Part shown: positions 25,578 through 33,964 of the stretch, one piece after another
Layout of the letters: each line of letters begins with the position of its first letter
Numbering within the stretch: position 1 is the first letter of the stretch
From: Serpens sp035497915
Lineage (GTDB): Bacteria > Pseudomonadota > Gammaproteobacteria > Pseudomonadales > Pseudomonadaceae
Direction: 5' to 3'
Assembly: GCF_035497915.1 (NCBI RefSeq)
Contig: NZ_DATJCS010000037.1
Coordinates: 10,039-74,038 of the forward strand
Length of the DNA: 64,000 nucleotides
Notes under the pieces: generated by a model
What the model was told of the DNA's origin: nothing
Database searches by the model: none
Seen by the model: the letters and a program-made list of their open reading frames with translations, nothing else
Position numbers and translations under genes: made by a program

Positions 25578-27209
25578 GTGATGGATAACCGCACGCAAAC
25601 GCTCAAGGCGCGTCTGTGGCTGCTGGGCTGCGCCAGCGTGCTCGGGGTGCTGGTACTGGCAGCGGTGACGCTGTTCTACGCGCAGCGCGGCAAGGACCAG
25701 TTGGTCGAGTTCGTGGAGCATCACGTGGCGCTCAGCCAGCTGGCCACCGAGGCCTACGCCAACGGCCTGCAGATGGGGCAGGCGTTGCGCAACATCCTGA
25801 TCGATCCTGCGAATCAACAGGCGTACAAGAACCATCAGGCGGCCCTGGAAAACCTTAATTCCGCCGGTGAGCGGCTGGTCGCCCTGTTGGCGAACGATCC
25901 TGAGCATGTCGCCGATGCCGAGACGCTGCGGCGCCACCTGCGTGCCTGGCCGCCGCTCCAGGCGCAAGTCATCGAGCGAGTCCGGGTCGGCGAGCTCATC
26001 GAGGCGCGCTTGCTGCTGGTCGAACAGGAAACCCCGGCCTGGCGCGCCCTGCGCGGTCCGTTGCTGGAACTGGTGAAGCAAAGCGACCAGGAAGCCGATG
26101 CCGGCTACGTGTCGCTGGTGGCCGGGCTCGATGCGTCTTCGCGCATGGCCCTGTTCATCAGCCTGGCCACCCTGCTGCTGGTGGCTGGCGCCACGCTGCT
26201 GGTCGGTCGTGGCGTCTTCCGTCAGGTGGGCGGCGAGCCCGCCGAGGCGGCGCTGGCGCTGCGCCGGATAGCCAATGGCGATCTCACCCAGAAGCTGCCG
26301 GTGGCGGCGGATGATCGCAGCAGCATCCTGTTCGCCACCCGCGAAATGCAGGAGCAGCTGGCCACGCTGATCGGGCGCATCCAGGGTTCGGCCACCCAAC
26401 TGGCGTCGGCCTCCGAGGAACTGCACGCGGTCACCGAGGACACCGCGCGCGGCATCGCTCGCCAGAACGACGAAGTCCAGCAGGCCGCCACGGCGGTCAC
26501 CGAGATGTCCACCGCCGTGGACGAGGTGGCTGGCAACGCCACGCGTACCTCGACGGCGTCCAGCGACGCCGAGCAGGAAGCCCGCGACGGCCTGCGCCAG
26601 GTGGCGGCGACCCGCGAAAGCATCGACCAGTTGGGCGGCAAGCTCGGCCAGACGGCGGCGACCGTCGAGCGGCTGGCCGCCGAGGCGGAGTCCATCGGCC
26701 AAGTGCTGGTGGTGATCCAGGCCATCGCCGACCAGACCAACCTGCTGGCCCTCAACGCGGCCATCGAGGCGGCCCGCGCCGGCGACGCCGGACGCGGCTT
26801 TGCGGTGGTGGCCGACGAGGTGCGCGGCCTGGCGCAGCGCACGCGCAGTTCGACCCAGGAGATCGAACGGATGATCGGCGCCATCCAGAGCGCCACCCAG
26901 GCTGCCGTCAGGGAAATGCATGAAAGCAGCGAAGTGGCCGCGCACAGCCAGGGCATGGCCGGGCAGGCCGACCAGGCCCTGGCGCGCATCGCCGAACGGG
27001 TCGGGCAGATCAACGAGATGAACCTGGTGATCGCCAGCGCCGCCGAGGAGCAGGCCCAGGTGGCCCGCGAAGTGGACCGCAACCTGGTGGCCATCCGCGA
27101 CATCGCCCAGCAGAGCGCCGCCGGCGCCCAGCAGACCTCGGCCGCCAGCGACGAGCTGACGCGCCTGGCCACCGATCTGACCCGCCTGACCAGCCGCTTC
27201 CAGCTCTAG
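25578..27209 (+). CDS. Methyl-accepting chemotaxis protein 1
   Basis: 543 aa. Two transmembrane segments (about residues 13-35 and 184-206) enclose a roughly 150-residue periplasmic helical sensor region. A HAMP-like linker (ALALRRIANGDLTQKLP) and a long signalling coiled coil follow, with the hairpin tip containing GRGFAVVADEVRGLAQRT. No C-terminal CheR/CheB-docking pentapeptide is present (ends SRFQL). Good ribosome site aaagggggag. The ligand cannot be told from sequence. The cytoplasmic half is nearly identical to the next gene. Confidence 0.95.
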   Translation: MMDNRTQTLKARLWLLGCASVLGVLVLAAVTLFYAQRGKDQLVEFVEHHVALSQLATEAYANGLQMGQALRNILIDPANQQAYKNHQAALENLNSAGERLVALLANDPEHVADAETLRRHLRAWPPLQAQVIERVRVGELIEARLLLVEQETPAWRALRGPLLELVKQSDQEADAGYVSLVAGLDASSRMALFISLATLLLVAGATLLVGRGVFRQVGGEPAEAALALRRIANGDLTQKLPVAADDRSSILFATREMQEQLATLIGRIQGSATQLASASEELHAVTEDTARGIARQNDEVQQAATAVTEMSTAVDEVAGNATRTSTASSDAEQEARDGLRQVAATRESIDQLGGKLGQTAATVERLAAEAESIGQVLVVIQAIADQTNLLALNAAIEAARAGDAGRGFAVVADEVRGLAQRTRSSTQEIERMIGAIQSATQAAVREMHESSEVAAHSQGMAGQADQALARIAERVGQINEMNLVIASAAEEQAQVAREVDRNLVAIRDIAQQSAAGAQQTSAASDELTRLATDLTRLTSRFQL

Positions 27210-27221
27210 ATCGAGTGGGGG

Positions 27222-27248
27222 TGCCGAAAATGGACTCAATTTTCGGCA
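27222..27248 (+). terminator. Hairpin between the two chemoreceptor genes
   Basis: Perfect arms tgccgaaaa / ttttcggca with a 9-nt loop, 12 bp after the first chemoreceptor stop. It lacks a long T-run and overlaps the -35 box of the next promoter, so terminator activity is uncertain. Confidence 0.45.
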
Positions 27249-27262
27249 TCTGCTGCCGATAA
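27236..27262 (+). promoter_or_regulatory. Sigma-28 (FliA) promoter for chemoreceptor 2
   Basis: TCAATTTT (27236-27243), 11-bp spacer, perfect GCCGATAA (27255-27262); 144 bp before the second chemoreceptor start. Same spacing as the promoter of the first chemoreceptor. Confidence 0.85.
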
Positions 27263-27406
27263 CGGCGCGTCGGACCCGCTGCGGCGGGCTACCAGAACCC
27301 TATAAACCGACTGCCAGCGCCTGCGTGCCCCCTCTGGGGAAGCTTCCGAGGGCCGAAGCCCCGATTTGCTTCGGCGTTTCGCCGTGTTCACTTCAAGGAG
27401 AAGGCC

Positions 27407-29026
27407 ATGTTGCAAAACTGGACCATACGCACCCGTCTGCTGCTGCTGGTCGGCGTGATGCTGCTCGGTACCCTGATCACTGGCGTGGTGTCGCTGGTCG
27501 CCCAGCAACGCAGCCTGGTGGGGCTGAACTCGATGTACCTGGACCGCATCGTCCCGCTGCGCGAACTCAAGGTGGTGTCGGACATGTATGCCGTGCAGAT
27601 TGTCGATGCCGCGCAGAAGGCCAACCTCGGGCTGATGTCCTATGAGCAGGCCATGGGCGAAGTGGACAAGGCGCAGGGCGAGATCGACCGCGCCTGGAAG
27701 CGTTACCTGGAGACCCTGCTGCTGGACGAAGAGCAGCAACTGGTGGCCCGCATCGACCCGATGATGCAGGAGCTGCGCGCCCCGCTGGCCAACCTGCGGG
27801 AGATCCTGCGCAGCAAGAATTCCTTCGATCTGCAGCAGTTCGTCGACACCGAGCTGTACGGGCGTATCGATCCGATTTCCGCGGCCATCAACGCATTGAT
27901 GGATGTTCAGCTCCAGGCGGCCCGTGCCGTGTACGACGAGTCCGTCGCCCGCTACGAGACCAATCGGCTGGTCACCATCGGCGTCATCCTGGGGCTGCTG
28001 GCGCTGGGCGCGGGCCTGGCGGCGCTGCTGCTGCGCAGCATCCTCGGGCCGCTGGCTACCCTCAAGCAGGCGGCCGGCCGGGTGGCGGAAGGCGACCTGA
28101 CCCAGCCGCTGCATCCGGTCGGTCGCGATGAAATCACCGAGGTGCAGCGTTCGGTACAACAGATGCAGCAGAACCTGCGCGATACCCTGCAGCGCATCCA
28201 GGGCTCGGCCACCCAACTGGCCTCGGCCGCCGAGGAGCTGCACGCGGTGACCGACGACACCGCGCGCGGCATCACCCGCCAGAATGACGAAGTGCAGCAG
28301 GCCGCCACCGCCGTGACCGAGATGTCCACTGCCGTGGACGAAGTGGCCGGTAACGCGACGCGCACCTCGACGGCCTCCGGCGAGGTCGAGCGCGAAGCCC
28401 GCGATGGCCTGCGCCAGGTGGCGGCGACCCGCGAGAGCATCGACCAGTTGGGCGGCAAGCTGGGGCAGACGGCGGCGACCGTCGAGCGTCTGGCGGCCGA
28501 GGCGGAATCCATCGGCCAGGTGCTGGTGGTGATCCAGGGCATCGCCGACCAGACCAACCTGCTGGCGCTCAACGCGGCCATCGAGGCGGCACGCGCCGGC
28601 GAGGCCGGTCGCGGCTTCGCCGTGGTGGCCGACGAGGTGCGTGGCCTGGCGCAACGCACCCACAGCTCGACCCAGGAGATCGAACGCATGATCGGCGCCA
28701 TCCAGGCCGCCACTCAGGCGGCGGTGCGGGAAATGCACGAGAGCGGTGAAGTGGCGACGCGCAGCCAGAGCATGGCCGGGCAGGCCGACCAGGCGCTGGC
28801 GCGCATCGCCGAGCGGGTCAGCCAGATCAACGAGATGAACCTGGTGATCGCCAGCGCCGCCGAGGAACAGGCGCAGGTGGCGCGCGAGGTGGATCGCAAC
28901 CTGGTGACCATCCGCGACATCGCCCAGCAGAGCGCCGCCGGCGCCCAGCAGACCTCGGCGGCCAGCGACGAACTGGCCCGCCTAGCCACCGACCTCAACC
29001 GGCTGACCAGTCGCTTTCAGCTCTGA
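27407..29026 (+). CDS. Methyl-accepting chemotaxis protein 2
   Basis: 539 aa. N-terminal transmembrane segment at about 10-31, a four-helix-bundle-type periplasmic sensor (about 32-185), second transmembrane segment at about 187-209, HAMP (LKQAAGRVAEGDLTQPL), then a signalling domain with the same GRGFAVVADEVRGLAQRT tip as its neighbour. No docking pentapeptide at the C-terminus. The sensor domain is unrelated to that of the first receptor while the cytoplasmic part is almost the same, pointing to duplication with domain swapping or gene conversion. Confidence 0.95.
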   Translation: MLQNWTIRTRLLLLVGVMLLGTLITGVVSLVAQQRSLVGLNSMYLDRIVPLRELKVVSDMYAVQIVDAAQKANLGLMSYEQAMGEVDKAQGEIDRAWKRYLETLLLDEEQQLVARIDPMMQELRAPLANLREILRSKNSFDLQQFVDTELYGRIDPISAAINALMDVQLQAARAVYDESVARYETNRLVTIGVILGLLALGAGLAALLLRSILGPLATLKQAAGRVAEGDLTQPLHPVGRDEITEVQRSVQQMQQNLRDTLQRIQGSATQLASAAEELHAVTDDTARGITRQNDEVQQAATAVTEMSTAVDEVAGNATRTSTASGEVEREARDGLRQVAATRESIDQLGGKLGQTAATVERLAAEAESIGQVLVVIQGIADQTNLLALNAAIEAARAGEAGRGFAVVADEVRGLAQRTHSSTQEIERMIGAIQAATQAAVREMHESGEVATRSQSMAGQADQALARIAERVSQINEMNLVIASAAEEQAQVAREVDRNLVTIRDIAQQSAAGAQQTSAASDELARLATDLNRLTSRFQL

Positions 29027-29062
29027 GTCAGGCTTTTCCCTGGCCGCGAGTCTTGGATGGCT

Positions 29063-29628
29063 CTTGTAGGGCCGGCTTTACGCCGGCCAGCGGGGTCGCA
29101 TTCCCACGCTGCGGCGCCGTTCCCGGCCGGGGTAAACCCGGCCCTACATGCCCGTGAACACCGCAGGGATCTTGTAGGGCCGGCTTTACGCCGGCCAACG
29201 GGGCTGAATGCCCACGCTTCGGCGCCGTTCCCTCCCTCCGCCGGCCGGGGTAAACCCGGCCCTGCATGCCCGTGAACACCGCAGGGATCTTGTGGGGCCG
29301 GCTTTACGCCGGCCAGCGGGGTCGCATTCCCACGCTGCGGCGCCGTCCCCGGCCGGGGTAAACCCGGCCCTACATGCCCGTGAACATTGCAGGGATCTTG
29401 TGGGGCCGGCTTTACGCCGGCCAGCGGGGCTGAATGCCCACGCGTCGGCGCCGTCCGTCCCCACCTTCCGCCGGCCGGGATAAACCCGTCCCTACATGCC
29501 CGTGAACACCGCAGGGATCTTGTGGGGCCGGCTTTACGCCGGCCAGCGGGGCTGAATGCCCACGCGTCGGCGCCGTTCCCCCCCCCTCCGCCGGCCGGGA
29601 TCAGCCCGGCCCTACAAGTGCAGCTCCG
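29063..29628. repeat. Five-unit palindromic tandem array (BIME-like) with alternating unit lengths
   Basis: Five head-to-tail units start at 29063, 29171, 29289, 29397 and 29519 with cttgtagggccggctttacg or close variants. Each unit contains that palindrome and an oppositely oriented partner (ggccggggtaaacccggccc). Lengths alternate: 108, 118, 108, 122 and about 108 bp. The short type carries gtcgcattcccacgctgcgg; the long type carries gctgaatgcccacgcntcgg plus a C/T-rich insert. No gene is present in 29027-29634. Confidence 0.92.
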
Positions 29629-29634
29629 GCCGGC

Positions 29635-30537
29635 CTATACCACCACCAGCCCCACCGCCATCAGCAGCGGCGTCGCCACGCTCACCGCCGCGTTCAGCCC
29701 CAGTGCCGGCAGCAGGCGCTGCGGCTCGAGCGCATCGCGGCGCAGCAGCCAGGCGGCGCGCAGCGCCAGCGGCAGGGTCAGCAGGCCCAGGGCGGCGCCG
29801 GCCAGTTCGGGTCGCCACAGCGCCGCCAGCAGCACGCCGTAAGCCAGCAGCCAGTGCAGCAGCGCCACGCGTAGTGCTGCACGCGTGCCGATCTGCATGG
29901 GCAGCGTGCAGCGGCCGGCGGCGCGGTCGGCGTCGATGTCGGGAAACTGGCTGAGCAGCAGCAGGTTGTTGCACAGCAGCAGCGGCACCAGGGTCAGCAA
30001 CAGGTCGCGGCTGTCCAGCGGGCCGCCGAGCACCAGCCTCGCGCCGAGCACCATCAGCGCGAAACCGACCCCCGGGGCGAACAGGCAGAGCCAGGGATGG
30101 CGGGTCAGCCAGGGGGTATAGGCGAGCACCAGCAGCAGGCCCGCCAATCCCAGCGGCGCCAGGCTGGCCAGCAGCTGCGGCTGGCGCAGCAGGAAGAACA
30201 GGCCGATCAGCGCGCAGGTCAGCAGGCTGCCGACGCCCAGCAGCAGGGCGCGGCCGAGCAGCTGCGGATGCGCCACCAGCGTGCCGCTGCCGCCACTGAA
30301 GGCGGTGCGCCGGGTGCGCAGGTCCAGGCCGCTGCGGTAGTCGCCATATTCATTGAGCGCATTCACCGCCACATGCGCGGCCAGCGCGCCAAGCAGCACC
30401 AGCAGGGCTTCGCCGAGCGGCAGCGCTGCGGATTGGCCGGGCGGCAGGGCCAGCGCCACTCCCAGCGCCACACAACTCAGCGTCAGCGGCAGAAACCGCC
30501 CACGCGCCACACCCAGCCAGGCCCAGGTTTCGCTCAT
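29635..30537 (-). CDS. UbiA-superfamily prenyltransferase (MenA-like)
   Basis: 300 aa polytopic membrane protein with about eight to nine helices. Two Asp-rich prenyl-diphosphate-binding motifs are visible: NALNEYGDYRSGLD near residue 70 and the second motif QFPDIDADRAAGR near residue 205. Closest by motif to the MenA/UbiA-like group; pseudomonads make ubiquinone rather than menaquinone, and UbiA is normally beside ubiC, so the substrate here is unknown. The start is the ATG at 30537; the open frame further upstream shows no membrane-protein character. Confidence 0.85.
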   Translation of the reverse strand: MSETWAWLGVARGRFLPLTLSCVALGVALALPPGQSAALPLGEALLVLLGALAAHVAVNALNEYGDYRSGLDLRTRRTAFSGGSGTLVAHPQLLGRALLLGVGSLLTCALIGLFFLLRQPQLLASLAPLGLAGLLLVLAYTPWLTRHPWLCLFAPGVGFALMVLGARLVLGGPLDSRDLLLTLVPLLLCNNLLLLSQFPDIDADRAAGRCTLPMQIGTRAALRVALLHWLLAYGVLLAALWRPELAGAALGLLTLPLALRAAWLLRRDALEPQRLLPALGLNAAVSVATPLLMAVGLVVV

Positions 30538-30624
30538 TGCATTTTTCCTTGAGGTATCGGCGTGCCCGCCGGACGGCGGGCATTGCACTCTGCCAGCAAC
30601 GCGCGCCGGCGGTATTGATGGGGC

Positions 30625-31047
30625 TCAGTCGTCCGGGTGCTGGCAGCACTGGCGCTCGTCCAGCGCTTCGAGCAGCCGGCAATGCTCGGCCTCGGCACTC
30701 CGGCAGTCGCATAGCTTGCGCAGTTCCTGCCGCAGGTTCTGCAGGTCGCGGATGCGCGTCTCGATGGCATCCAGATGCTCGCGGACCATGCGGTCGGCGC
30801 TGGCGCACGGCTGCTGCGGTTGCGCGGCCAGCTCCAGCAGTTCGCGGATTTCCTCCAGGCTGAAGCCCAGCTCCCGACCGCGGCGGATGAAGCGCAGCCG
30901 GCGGACATCCTCGGGGCGGTAGCTGCGATAGCCGGACGGGGTGCGCTGCGGCGGGGGTAGCAGGCCGGAGCGCTCATAGAAGCGGATGGTCTCGACGTTG
31001 ACGCCGCTTTGCTTGCTCAGCGAGCCGATGGTGAGGGTGGTGGACAT
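30625..31047 (-). CDS. MerR-family soft-metal-responsive regulator
   Basis: 140 aa. The N-terminal winged helix-turn-helix (IGSLSKQSGVNVETIRFYE) is classic MerR. The dimerisation helix and metal loop carry Cys81, Cys113, Cys115 and Cys123, and there is a C-terminal Cys134-Cys135 pair. The positions approximate the ligands of CadR/PbrR/ZntR and Hg-MerR, so a thiophilic divalent metal (Cd, Pb, Hg or Zn) is likely. Divergent from a CDF-type exporter, whose promoter contains a textbook MerR operator. Confidence 0.9.
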   Translation of the reverse strand: MSTTLTIGSLSKQSGVNVETIRFYERSGLLPPPQRTPSGYRSYRPEDVRRLRFIRRGRELGFSLEEIRELLELAAQPQQPCASADRMVREHLDAIETRIRDLQNLRQELRKLCDCRSAEAEHCRLLEALDERQCCQHPDD

Positions 31048-31051
31048 GCGC

Positions 31052-31082
31052 TTGACCCTGTAGCAACTACAGGCTTTAGCCT
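31052..31082 (+). promoter_or_regulatory. MerR-type promoter/operator of the metal transporter
   Basis: -35 ttgacc (31052-31057) and -10 tagcct (31077-31082) are separated by an over-long 19-bp spacer that contains the perfect dyad cctgtag-caa-ctacagg (31057-31073). This is the defining architecture of MerR-activated promoters. It lies between the divergent regulator and transporter genes. Confidence 0.85.
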
Positions 31083-31115
31083 ACGGCCAGTTCTGAAAAA
31101 CACCAAGGAGACTCC

Positions 31116-31760
31116 ATGGGAGCCAATTGCTGCAGTCACGAAGATACGTGCGCGACCGCGCTGCGGTCGGGCCGTTACCGGAAGATCCTGTGGATCGCGC
31201 TGGTGGTGAACTTCACCATGTTCGTGGTGGAGATCGGCGCCGGCTTCACGGCCGGGTCGGTATCGCTGCTCGCCGACTCGCTGGATTTCGCCGGCGACGC
31301 CGCCAACTACGGCATCAGCCTGCTGGTGCTGGGCATGGGGGTGGTGGCGCGGGCCCGGGCCTCGCTGTTCAAGGCGCTGTGCATGTTGCTGTTCGGCATC
31401 GCGGTGCTGGCCACCGCCCTGTGGCATCTGGTCAGCGGCACGGTACCGAGCGCGCCGACCATGGGCGTGGTGGGCACCCTGGCGCTGCTGGCCAACGTCG
31501 GCGTGGCGGCGCTGCTCTACGCCTATCGCGAGGGCGACAGCAACATGCGCAGTGTCTGGCTGTGCTCGCGCAACGACGCGTTGGGCAACCTCGCGGTGCT
31601 GCTGGCCGCGCTCGGTGTGTTCGGCACCGGCAGCGCCTGGCCGGACCTGCTGGTGGCCGGCATCATGGCCAGCCTGGCGACCAGCGCCGCCACGCAGATC
31701 CTCTTGCAGGCGCGGGGTGAGCTGAAGGGTGAGCAGGGGCTGGCTGGCCAGCGGCACTGA
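31116..31760 (+). CDS. Short CDF-family cation efflux protein
   Basis: 214 aa with six predicted transmembrane helices and no C-terminal cytoplasmic metal-binding domain. An N-terminal Cys/His segment reads MGANCCSHEDTC. The TM2 metal motif is LADSLDFAGD (Asp-x3-Asp instead of the usual His-x3-Asp), and the TM5 position aligned with His-x3-Asp reads CSRND, Cys-x3-Asp. With the MerR regulator opposite, the role is probably export of a soft divalent metal. Related short CDF proteins are widespread, so the family call is firm, the metal is not. Confidence 0.85.
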   Translation: MGANCCSHEDTCATALRSGRYRKILWIALVVNFTMFVVEIGAGFTAGSVSLLADSLDFAGDAANYGISLLVLGMGVVARARASLFKALCMLLFGIAVLATALWHLVSGTVPSAPTMGVVGTLALLANVGVAALLYAYREGDSNMRSVWLCSRNDALGNLAVLLAALGVFGTGSAWPDLLVAGIMASLATSAATQILLQARGELKGEQGLAGQRH

Positions 31761-31780
31761 CAGCGGCTGCGCGCTTTCTT

Positions 31781-31855
31781 GTAGGAGCGGCTTCAGCCGC
31801 GAGGCTCTTGTGTGCGGAGCGCGGGCAAAGCTCGCGACTGAAGTCGCTCCTACAG
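31781..31855. repeat. REPIN
   Basis: gtaggagcggcttcagccgc at the left faces gcgactgaagtcgctcctac at the right, 20 bp after the transporter stop. Confidence 0.88.
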
Positions 31856-31887
31856 GTTGGTGCGGCGGCTTCGGGCGGTGGGGGATC

Positions 31888-31924
31888 AAAAAAGCCCCGG
31901 TCTCTGGCGAGGCCGGGGCTTTTC
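31888..31924. terminator. Bidirectional terminator between the metal transporter and the TRAP binding-protein gene
   Basis: aaaaaagccccgg / ccggggctttt stem with a 10-nt loop (tctctggcgagg region), A-run on one side and T-run on the other; serves both convergent genes. Confidence 0.9.
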
Positions 31925-31949
31925 GTTGCACCTGTGAATCAGCGCGGCA

Positions 31950-33041
31950 TCAGCGCCATTCGTAGGTGTTCTTGTCGGTGGCTTCGCCCATCGGCGTGGC
32001 CAGTTCGCGGAACTGCTTCATGGAGGTCCAGATGCGCTGGTTCAGGTCGCTCTCGGCGGCGAACTTGTCCATCACCTGCTCGGATTGCTGCTGCAGCGCG
32101 GCGAGCACGGTGTCCGGGAACTTCTTCAGGATCACGCCCTGCTTCTGCAGTTCCTGCAGGGCCTTGGCGTTGTTGTAGACGTACTCGTCGATCATCAGCT
32201 GCAGCGAGCCACGGGCGGCCTCTTCGAGGATCGCCTGCAGGTCGGCGGGCAGTTCATCCCAGGCGGCCTTGTTGATCAGCAGCTCGATGGCGGCCTGCGG
32301 TTCGGCCCAGCTCGGGTAGTAGTAGTACTTGGCGGCCTTGTGGATGCCGGAAGCCAGGTCGTTGTACGGGCTGACCCAGTCGGTGGCGTCGATCATGCCG
32401 GTCTGCAGGGCGGTGAACACCTCGCTGCCAGGCACGATGACCGGGGTGGCGCCGATGCTGCCGATGACTTCGCCGCCCAGGCCCGGCATGCGGATCTTCA
32501 GGCCCTTGAGGTCGTCGACGCTGTTGATTTCCTTGTTGAACCAGCCGCCCATCTGCATGCCGGAGTTACCGCCCAGCAGGGGCTTCACGCCGTGCGGCGC
32601 GTAGGCTTCTTCCCACAGCTGCATGCCGCCGCCGTAGGTCACCCAGGAATTGAATTCCATGGTGGTCAGGCCGAAGGGCACCGAGGTGAAGAACTGCGCG
32701 GCCGGCACCTTGCCCTTCCAGTAGTAGGAGGGGCCGTGGCCCATCTGCGCGGTGCCGCGCGACACGGCATCGAACACTTCCATGGCCGGCACCAGCTCGC
32801 CGGCGGCGTAGGTCTTGATGACCAGGCGGCCATTGCTCATGCGCTCGACGCGCTTGGCAAAGTCCTCGGCACCGGTGCCCAGGCCCGGATAGTTCTTCGG
32901 CCAGGTGGTCACCAGTTTCCAGTGCACGGTTTCCACCGGCGCGGCAGCGGTGGCTTGTGATTGTTGTTCGTCCTTGCACCCGGCCAGGCCGAGAGCCAGC
33001 AGTAGCGCCGAAGTGGCACCGAACAGTTGGCGGCGATTCAT
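31950..33041 (-). CDS. TRAP transporter solute-binding lipoprotein (DctP/TakP-like), orphan
   Basis: 363 aa. Lipobox LGLAGC (Cys22) after a short signal peptide. The mature protein starts with the VTTWPKNYPGLGTGAEDFA motif seen in TakP-type binding proteins, which bind 2-oxo acids. The helix-spanning and ligand-binding features (GMIDATDWVSPYND, QTGMID) are conserved. TRAP systems need DctQ and DctM membrane subunits, but neither is encoded next to it; the neighbour is a TauE-type exporter. Start is the ATG at the signal peptide. Confidence 0.9.
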   Translation of the reverse strand: MNRRQLFGATSALLLALGLAGCKDEQQSQATAAAPVETVHWKLVTTWPKNYPGLGTGAEDFAKRVERMSNGRLVIKTYAAGELVPAMEVFDAVSRGTAQMGHGPSYYWKGKVPAAQFFTSVPFGLTTMEFNSWVTYGGGMQLWEEAYAPHGVKPLLGGNSGMQMGGWFNKEINSVDDLKGLKIRMPGLGGEVIGSIGATPVIVPGSEVFTALQTGMIDATDWVSPYNDLASGIHKAAKYYYYPSWAEPQAAIELLINKAAWDELPADLQAILEEAARGSLQLMIDEYVYNNAKALQELQKQGVILKKFPDTVLAALQQQSEQVMDKFAAESDLNQRIWTSMKQFRELATPMGEATDKNTYEWR

Positions 33042-33198
33042 CAGGAGTGTTCCCCTCGCGGAAGGTTGGGCCCCGCCCGGTCGGTTCCGGGGACGGGGAG
33101 ACCGCGGTCCGGGTGCCGAAATGCCTGGGCGGAGCGAGGCAGAACCCGCGCGCCAGAGGCAGCGGGCGTGGCGCACAATAATCCAGCGTCGCCGCGAA

Positions 33199-33954
33199 TC
33201 ACAAGCTCGCCAGTTTTTGCACCGCCATCGACAGGCTCACCAGCACCAACATCAGCGCGAACAGCCGCTGCAGCAGCGTGCTGTTCAGGCGTTGCGCCAG
33301 CAGGTTGCCGCTCAGCACACCGATGGCGCCGCCCAGGGCCAGGCCGCCGAGCAGCGGCAGCGGCGGGTTGGCGCCGCTGAGGTAGATCAGGAAACCGCCA
33401 CCGCTGACCAGCGCGATCACGGCCATCGAGGTGGCCATGGCGCTGAGCAGTGGCAACGGTGAGAACCACAGCAGCGCCGGCACGATCAGGAAGCCGCCGC
33501 CCACGCCCATCAGCCCGGACAGCGTGCCGACGCCGACGCCGATGGCCAGCAGCGGGCCCGGGCGCAGCGGACCCGGATCGACGCGAGGCGGCTGGCCACT
33601 GCTGCGCCACAGGCGCCAGGCCGACCAGAGCACCAGGGCGCAGAACGCGATGATCAGCGCGGTTTCCGGCACGAAGCGGCCCAGCCACTGGCCCAGGGCG
33701 TTGCCCGGCAGGCCGGCCACGGCCAGCAACACGACCGGGCGCCAGGCCACCTGGCCCAGGCGCGCGCGCGGGATGGCGCCGATCAACGCGGACATGGCCA
33801 CCGCGCCGAGGCTGACGCCGATGGCATCGCGCAGTGGCAGGTGCAGGCTGAGCAGCAGGGGCAGGGCGACCAGCGAACCGCCGGCGCCGGTCAGGCCCAG
33901 CAGCAAACCGAGCACCAGACCGATGCCCAGCGCTTCGGCCAGCAGAAGTTCCAT
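33199..33954 (-). CDS. TauE/SafE-family sulfur-compound exporter
   Basis: 251 aa with about eight transmembrane helices arranged as two repeats, each containing the G-x-G-G-G/S loop (GLTGAGGSLVALP and GLMGVGGGFLIVP) typical of TauE/SafE proteins, which export sulfite or other organosulfur anions. It begins 10 bp after the CsoR-family gene, so the pair is an operon: regulator then transporter. Confidence 0.9.
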   Translation of the reverse strand: MELLLAEALGIGLVLGLLLGLTGAGGSLVALPLLLSLHLPLRDAIGVSLGAVAMSALIGAIPRARLGQVAWRPVVLLAVAGLPGNALGQWLGRFVPETALIIAFCALVLWSAWRLWRSSGQPPRVDPGPLRPGPLLAIGVGVGTLSGLMGVGGGFLIVPALLWFSPLPLLSAMATSMAVIALVSGGGFLIYLSGANPPLPLLGGLALGGAIGVLSGNLLAQRLNSTLLQRLFALMLVLVSLSMAVQKLASL

Positions 33955-33964
33955 GGGCAAAGGA

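Noticed and set aside
29063..29628. Possible CRISPR array because of regular repeats
   Set aside because: Whole units are repeated, including the 'spacers'; palindromic BIME structure, no leader or cas genes.
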